DNA from: Augochlora pura
Lineage: Eukaryota; Arthropoda; Insecta; Hymenoptera; Halictidae
Assembly (NCBI RefSeq): GCF_028453695.1
Contig: NC_135781.1
Coordinates: 12,709,640-12,773,639 of the forward strand
Direction: 5' to 3'
Length of the DNA stretch: 64,000 bases
Shown here in pieces: positions 58,588-64,000 of this stretch. A program made the translations under genes and the position numbers. How positions within the stretch are numbered: position 1 is the stretch's first letter; each line of letters begins with the position of its first letter. The notes under the pieces were generated by a model, which saw only the letters and a list, made by a program, of their open reading frames with translations, did no database searches and had not been told where the DNA came from.

Positions 58588-59337
58588 AAGGATTCGCCCG
58601 ATCGAAATGGTTCATCGAAAACCCTTCATCCAGATCGGATCGATCGAATTTCTTGTCCGGGGCCGGTTCTCGTTGTTCCCGGTCATGAATCACCATGTTG
58701 CTACCGAAGTTCGGTAACTCCTGCTCGTTTACGATCATTGCCGTCGGCGATCGACGAAGAAACGCGGACTGAGGAATTTCTACTGCCGTGTTTGATTCCC
58801 TCTTTTACGGGATCCGGTCCACCCTAAACCTGAGCGCGCGGAGATAAACGGTAGAACTGATGAAGTTCCAGGTAATATTTCTTTTACGACTTTAATACAA
58901 AGCCTGCGATACGTTCGCACATTTTCGGAATTTTTGTTTAGCATTATTAACGAATCCGTGCTTGGAATTCGGAGTATATTCTGGTTTAGATATGCATTTA
59001 TTAAGCATTGCTGATGATTTTTCCTTTAAAACAAACCGTACACGTATTAAAAAATACCGTACGTATTTTTAGTGTATATATATAGTATTTTTTCAAGTAA
59101 AAATAATGAAAAATATTGTAAGCTACATGACATTGAAGTAGGTATCAAAATGGTGTCTACATGACCGACATGATTTCAGTTGTCCCATTAATTGGAAAAT
59201 TTTTATAAACAAAAAATTCCAGCATTTTTAGTTTAGAGTTTCGAGTTTCTAGCCCCTTCTCCTATGTTTAAAGCGTTAGAAGAAGATCAGAAATCAATAT
59301 TTTTTATTTTCTCTGTTTTACTTTGTCTCGATTATTC
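58588..59337. other. GC-richer then AT-rich, no gene
   Basis: Frames at 58486-58827 and 58514-58738 (minus) overlap and run through the pyrimidine tract. Nothing recognisable. Confidence 0.35.
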
Positions 59338-59340
59338 TAC

Positions 59341-59478
59341 GCCTCCTGACTCCCATCGCGCATCTCGCTCGCTCATGGCATGTAAATAATACACACATGT
59401 ATCCACGCAAAGCACAGACACACATGTGATGTGCACCTAATCGAAAATGGCGATCATTAGTGACGGGAGTCAGGAGTT
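59341..59478. mobile_element. Short inverted-repeat element, about 138 bp
   Basis: CTCCTGACTCCCATC at 59343-59357 is mirrored by GACGGGAGTCAGGAG at 59462-59476, 14 of 15 matching. The left arm with flanks (TACGCCTCCTGACTCCC) recurs at 6545-6561. The interior contains CACACATGT motifs. It may be a MITE of unknown family; no TSD is clear. Alternatively it is a conserved hairpin-forming sequence. Confidence 0.45.
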
Positions 59479-59636
59479 GTTTGTTTGCAATCAACAGGAC
59501 TCGTGTTTTTGGTTTCGTGAAAATTGGGACTAATAGGAAGGGATCATTTCTGCTATAAGGGAAACACGTCCACCCTATTACTGCGAGGGCGTTAACATAG
59601 GTGGGATGATGGGAATCGAGCATACACATTTCTTAA

Positions 59637-59874
59637 CCCCTTGACGTACCACTTTTTCACAATTATTGCGATTAGGAATTTTTCAATTAATATAATTTCT
59701 TAGAAGGGACAAAACATTAATGTTTATTCCGTGCCTGAATTTACTCGAATGCTTAAATATTAATAACAAAAGATTACAATTTTATTCCAATTTCAAAAAA
59801 CACATTAATATCCATACTTAATAATTTATTACTAGTAATTTCCATCGCGCGTCAGACTCGTCAAACATACTCGG
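59637..59874. mobile_element. TTAA-flanked piggyBac-like MITE (I), decayed right end
   Basis: TTAA at 59633-59636, then CCCCTTGACGTACCAC, matching the H and B tips. The right side ends near GTCAGACTCGTCAAACATAC and CGG before TTAA at 59875-59878; the terminal CCCCTTGC block is damaged there. The interior carries the family's TTTCCATCGCG and CAGACTCG sequences. 238 bp, non-coding. Confidence 0.6.
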
Positions 59875-59878
59875 TTAA

Positions 59879-62672
59879 CATACAGTACACATACTTTCGA
59901 AGTCTACTTCTCAAAGAAAATGAAATAAAAAAATCGATTTTTTTAGATATAAAAAAGAATTTGTGAAACAAGAAAAATTATTTATATCCAGCCTATCATC
60001 TAATCGTAGAACTTTGATACAAATATAGTGAAATAATTTTATTTTTTGTTGAACTGTTCTCGTGTCAATTTCGAAATATATTAAGCAATTGTATCCATTT
60101 ACTAGAATCGACTTATCGAAGCACCTGAGAAATATTACGATTTTATCTGTAATTTCTATCAGCCAAGGTACCCACTTACAATTTATTTGTTTGTTACATC
60201 CGTCTAGCTTGTAATCCTGGCTGTAAATTATTGTAAAAATCCGATAAAAGGTCTGACAGATTCTACCCCTTTGTAATGTAAAAAGTATGCAAATCCGTTG
60301 CAAATGCGTTGCCAGGCTGCAAATCTTTATGCCGATATAATATTATTACATACAGTAATTGAGAAAAATACTTCTTTAAACATCCAGCTGTACTTGGCAT
60401 AAAATATGAACATTTATTGAAACTCATCAAATTGGCAATTCAAAATTATATGTACACCAATATGATCAAAGTCGTTACGAAATAACCTTCGTATTACTTT
60501 CCAGTAGATAATATAAATTTAATATAAATTAATGTAGATTCAATAACGTAAATTAAATAATTTCCCGTAGTTGCGTATTAAATTCCCTTCGTCGATAATC
60601 ACTAACTTGCGGCGGCGTTGACCAATCGTTTGCGATACGTCTACCCAACCTCAAAGATCACGTTATTAATATCAAAATACAATCCATTAAAATCATACCT
60701 TTACGAAATCATCGAATACCGATCTTCTGAATTTATAATTCAGCTCTTTGCTCGCAAAAATATGTAGAGATTCGCGTTCCATTTCAATCCGCCGTATACG
60801 CATGACACTACAAATTCATTATCGGCTTATCTAGCCCATACCACGATTCAAAATGTAACGTAAATCAGCCGTGAGAGTAATTACAAAATCGTTAAATAAA
60901 ATACAGTAAACAAAGCACAGAGTCGATTCGCAATATTTCCTTCCCCTGTAATCTTCTAGAGATCCATCGGAACAAGATACACAGCTTCCTATACGAATGA
61001 AGCACAGTCAAATGAACATCTATCTGCAGAAGATATATCAATCTACACACCGGCTCGCGCAGCTTGCAAAACGCAACGCGCAGTTCATCAAAGACCTTTC
61101 ACCCAGTCCGATGCGTCGGATCGTATCGCGCGAAGAGTCACGATCGTTTAACGTGATGAAAAGCAAAAAGCAGCGGCAATGAAGTTTAATCAATACGCGA
61201 TTGGGCTTGATTGCGCCGATCGATCCATTACAGCGTACACCAGCGCGTATGCCGCGAGTTTCCGCCCGCGCATTTACAAATTGCCCGGCGCGGTCGACAA
61301 TTAGAGCCGTGGCTCGTTTGTTTCCGTTTTACGATTTACCTCGGCCGCGTTTCCGCGCGCTCCCACCGGGGATCCTCCGTCGAAGAATACATTATGCCGG
61401 CGGCGGCCGCGCGGGTAATTGGAAACCAAGAAACGTCTGATTAGCGGCCAACGGGAACGCCGATTTTCACCGGGCTCAGGTACGACGTATGGTCCTGGAA
61501 ACCCTTGAACAGGAGTCCAAGCAGCCACCGTGGCGAACACGTGCACCAGGCAGGGTCAGGGGATTGGTCCGGGTAACGGCTCTACTCGGGGAGAATACCA
61601 ATAGCGGTTTAACCCGCGGTAGCTATCCTGGTTAGTAAATTTACGGTCAGCGTCCAAGTGTTATTATGTCGACTGGTTCGATTGTGCAACGCGCGAATAT
61701 AGACTGCGACGAAATTTACGGCGGCTCGTAGATTTCCGGGGCCACGTTGTTTTACCGGTCCCTACCACCGTCGACCACGGATTACCGTTTTACGGTTTTA
61801 TTTTTATTATATTTTGCTAGTCTCGGTAGCCCGACCGTACTCGACACTATCCCCGGCGAGGACGCGCGGCGGTCGAACAAGATTGGATAGAATCTAGCAG
61901 ATAGATGATGCAGTGGCCAACATTCGGCTGCATACCCGTGTACCCGTGCAGCCACGCTGACGCCGAATTGCGAAAAACAAAAATTCCATCGGGAATGGAC
62001 AATTTGTTTCCCAATCTATCGTGTTTCCTGTCTCTTGATTTCTCGCTTTGTCCCGGGTCGGCTGCGCGGGATTGTTTCTACGGTGTACGTAGCATCGCGG
62101 CGTTCTCTACATTTCTTGTGTGCTAATGGACCGGAACCCTGCCGGTCGTTATTGTCTCCTTTCATCGCATTTGCCGGAATTGCTGTTCCGCATCCGCGAT
62201 AAACTGTTGTTCACTTAAAACTTCACTGACAATCATGCCGGTGTGCTTCGCGGGGGACATAGAGCACCGGGAACACGGGTTACTGTACGACTCTCGCTCC
62301 CCGGCGTCATAGTGCGGCCACGCGGGACAAAAATATAAAAGTTAAATATTCTCGTATAACTATATCGAATCCTATCAAATTATTATATATATTTATACAG
62401 TATAAAAGAAAATGTTAATAATTTTTTAGGCGAAGATCAATTACTGTCAACTTTGAATTAACATATCTTAGAAACAGTACAAGATGTCTTTAGATTGAAA
62501 TAGTGTCTAATTTGTTGTTTGTTATATTATAAAAATCTGAGAAGTTTTTCTGCTCCAAACGGCAGCGAACAACTTTATACGCTTGTGATTGGCAATATTT
62601 AACATCGTAAAACGAAAATATTTAAATTTTATATTTTTGTCTCGCGAGATTTTGTTCTTGTCCCACTATTAA
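59879..62672. other. AT-rich then GC-rich block, no gene
   Basis: AT-rich to about 60570; GC/CpG-rich 60570-62340; AT-rich after. The antisense 130-codon frame at 59911-60303 and paired frames at 61201-61546 have no recognisable domain. Confidence 0.35.
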
Positions 62673-62882
62673 CCCTTTGCGATCGAGTGGCGTCTCTAAG
62701 ACGCCGCTAGAAATGATAATGCTACATTTCGAAATAATTTTTATCAAATTTACGTATATTTATAAAATTGTTAAGTGCTGTTAACTGTTGTCACAAAATT
62801 CAAATCTATAACATATAAAATACTTTAGATGATATAAAATAGGAATACTGTTACAAATATTTTATATTTCCATTTGCAAGGG
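62673..62882. mobile_element. TTAA-flanked piggyBac-like MITE (J)
   Basis: TTAA at 62669-62672 is followed by CCCTTTGCGATCGAGT, then at offset 16 the hairpin GGCGTCT-CTA-AGACGCC (62689-62705). The right end, reverse complemented, is CCTTGCAAATGG, with TTAA at 62883-62886. A CCCTTTGC tip plus a GGCGTCT palindrome is the form I associate with piggyBac-like elements in several animals. 210 bp, non-coding. Confidence 0.75.
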
Positions 62883-62886
62883 TTAA

Positions 62887-63405
62887 TACGTTACGTGCGC
62901 GTGCCCATGACTCGACGCTTCGTGGAAAAACAGCTCTAGTCCCCCACTTGATCATGTCTAGCGACGACTGCGTTCAGCTTGCGCATAAATTAACTCGTTC
63001 AAAAAACAAAACTAGAAGAATCCTGATCGATACGAATGAGAATGAAATTCTCCATACATAACGCTTGCTACAACTATTATATTATATTAGAAACTAGAGG
63101 AATACGTACGTATTACAGTTTACTTTGTCTTCGAAATTGTATGCGTTACATAAACCAATTTCAGCGTCGCGGTAGTCAGTTGGTAGAAGCAACACGGCGA
63201 ATATATCGGTTGACGAGGAGCATTTACGAAATTGCATGTTATACGAATTCGTGCAAGGAAATAACACAATGAAAGCCAAGACAAATTGACACCGCTTCGT
63301 TTGCGGAGATGCTATTTTGGAAACAAAATCTGAACCATGATCTGTGGAGTTTATAAATGAAGATTTGTGTTTAAAAGATGAGCTCGTTTCAAACAGATTC
63401 AGTAA
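62887..63405. other. Mixed composition, no gene
   Basis: Frames at 63036-63272 and 63094-63279 (minus) overlap antisense. Nothing recognisable. Confidence 0.35.
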
Positions 63406-63730
63406 CCCTTTCGTTCCGGCAGACGTATATGTTATATACGCCCTCGAAGAATGACCATCTATATACGAAGAGCGTATACCATATATGCACCTGTATATAC
63501 CTTTATTTCATACTTTACATAAGATACTTTTGTTAATCAACATACAGTTGACTATAATATTTAAAAAAAATAAATTATGATTATAAACTTTTATATTTTA
63601 AAAAGTAAAGTGATATTACTAAATATAATAAATATTATTGTAAAATTTAGAGAACAAGAAACGACTTCTACTTTGTAGCATTTCGTACCTCAGTGTCAAC
63701 TACTCACTAATGCGTTCCGTAGCGAAAGGG
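63406..63730. mobile_element. TTAA-type piggyBac-like MITE (M)
   Basis: The left end reads CCCTTTCGTTCCGGCAGAC; the right end, reverse complemented, CCCTTTCGCTACGGAACGC, with TTAA at 63731-63734. The left flank is GTAA (63402-63405), one base off TTAA. At offset 18 is the hairpin CGTATAT-GTT-ATATACG (63424-63440). 325 bp. Much of the interior is almost identical to 13149-13381, so these copies separated recently or were homogenised. Confidence 0.75.
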
Positions 63731-63734
63731 TTAA

Positions 63735-64000
63735 ATAAAAACACGATGCTTCATAAATGATTTCGAAATAGAATCTATTTTTTAATCGACTTTGTCAATA
63801 TACAAGGAAAAGACACAAGACATTTTTGTTTAGGATAGCATGGTGTCTTGTTACTTATAAGGTAGGAAGATTTCTACAAAGTGGTTTCGTAGCTTAACAA
63901 GTCCCTGCTGGTAAAAATATTCGTGTCCCTTAATTTTAGGTCCTCGGAAAACCTGCGAGGTTGCATCAAGATCGGAGCTTGTTAGAATTTTGTTAGAATC
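63735..64000. other. AT-rich window end, no gene
   Basis: No recognisable feature before the window stops. Confidence 0.35.

Noticed and set aside
1..64000. CRISPR array, phage, bacterial operon or toxin system
   Set aside because: No regularly spaced identical repeats with unique spacers, no ribosome-binding-site-linked genes, and eukaryotic repeat content throughout.
1..64000. Known conserved insect microRNAs
   Set aside because: I looked by eye for several well-known mature sequences and found none; rare or lineage-specific microRNAs cannot be excluded.

Overview
This window looks like intergenic or intronic DNA from an insect nuclear genome. I found no intact protein-coding gene, tRNA, rRNA, CRISPR array or bacterial-type operon. 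All long open frames are short (at most about 170 codons), often lie antisense to each other, follow low-complexity or GC-rich DNA, and match no family I recognise. CpG dinucleotides are abundant. AT-rich stretches of 1-3 kb alternate with GC/CpG-richer blocks of 0.5-2 kb. That mosaic, together with mariner, Tc1 and piggyBac-type non-autonomous elements, suggests a hymenopteran (bee, ant or wasp). This is inference: no species-diagnostic gene is present.

The recognisable content is mobile-element debris. The main class is a set of short TTAA-flanked elements of about 205-525 bp with piggyBac-like architecture: TTAA, then a terminal inverted repeat usually beginning CCC or a close variant, and in many copies a perfect or near-perfect palindrome 15-18 bp inside the end. 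Twelve fairly complete copies (4.5, 17.7, 20.2, 21.5, 21.8, 28.6, 48.0, 53.4, 54.6, 59.6, 62.7 and 63.4 kb) and several partial ones fall into at least six sequence families. There are also two mariner-type MITEs (1.1 and 38.9 kb), a 743-bp Tc1-type non-autonomous element (2.3 kb) with a related fragment at 50.2 kb, a broken Tc1/mariner-superfamily transposase start (4.0 kb), and a two-copy TIR element (8.4-9.2 and 56.2-56.7 kb) whose longer copy keeps a coding remnant.

Other structure not explained by genes: a 20-unit, 11-bp repeat at 43.5 kb whose phase almost never slips; a gapless 68-bp inverted repeat at 37.7 kb; a three-copy tandem repeat at 7.9 kb (first two copies about 179 bp apart); a tandem duplication at 45.8-46.2 kb in which both copies stay open; a row of three hairpins at 45.05 kb; and recurrent pyrimidine tracts, nearly all with C/T on the + strand. 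The GC-richer blocks hold no recognisable exon. Some contain clustered homeodomain-type TAATTA sites and could be cis-regulatory DNA, but this cannot be shown from sequence alone.

No gene network can be described. The window is best read as a gene desert or very long intron shaped by repeated insertion of small DNA transposons. All repeat assignments were made by eye.
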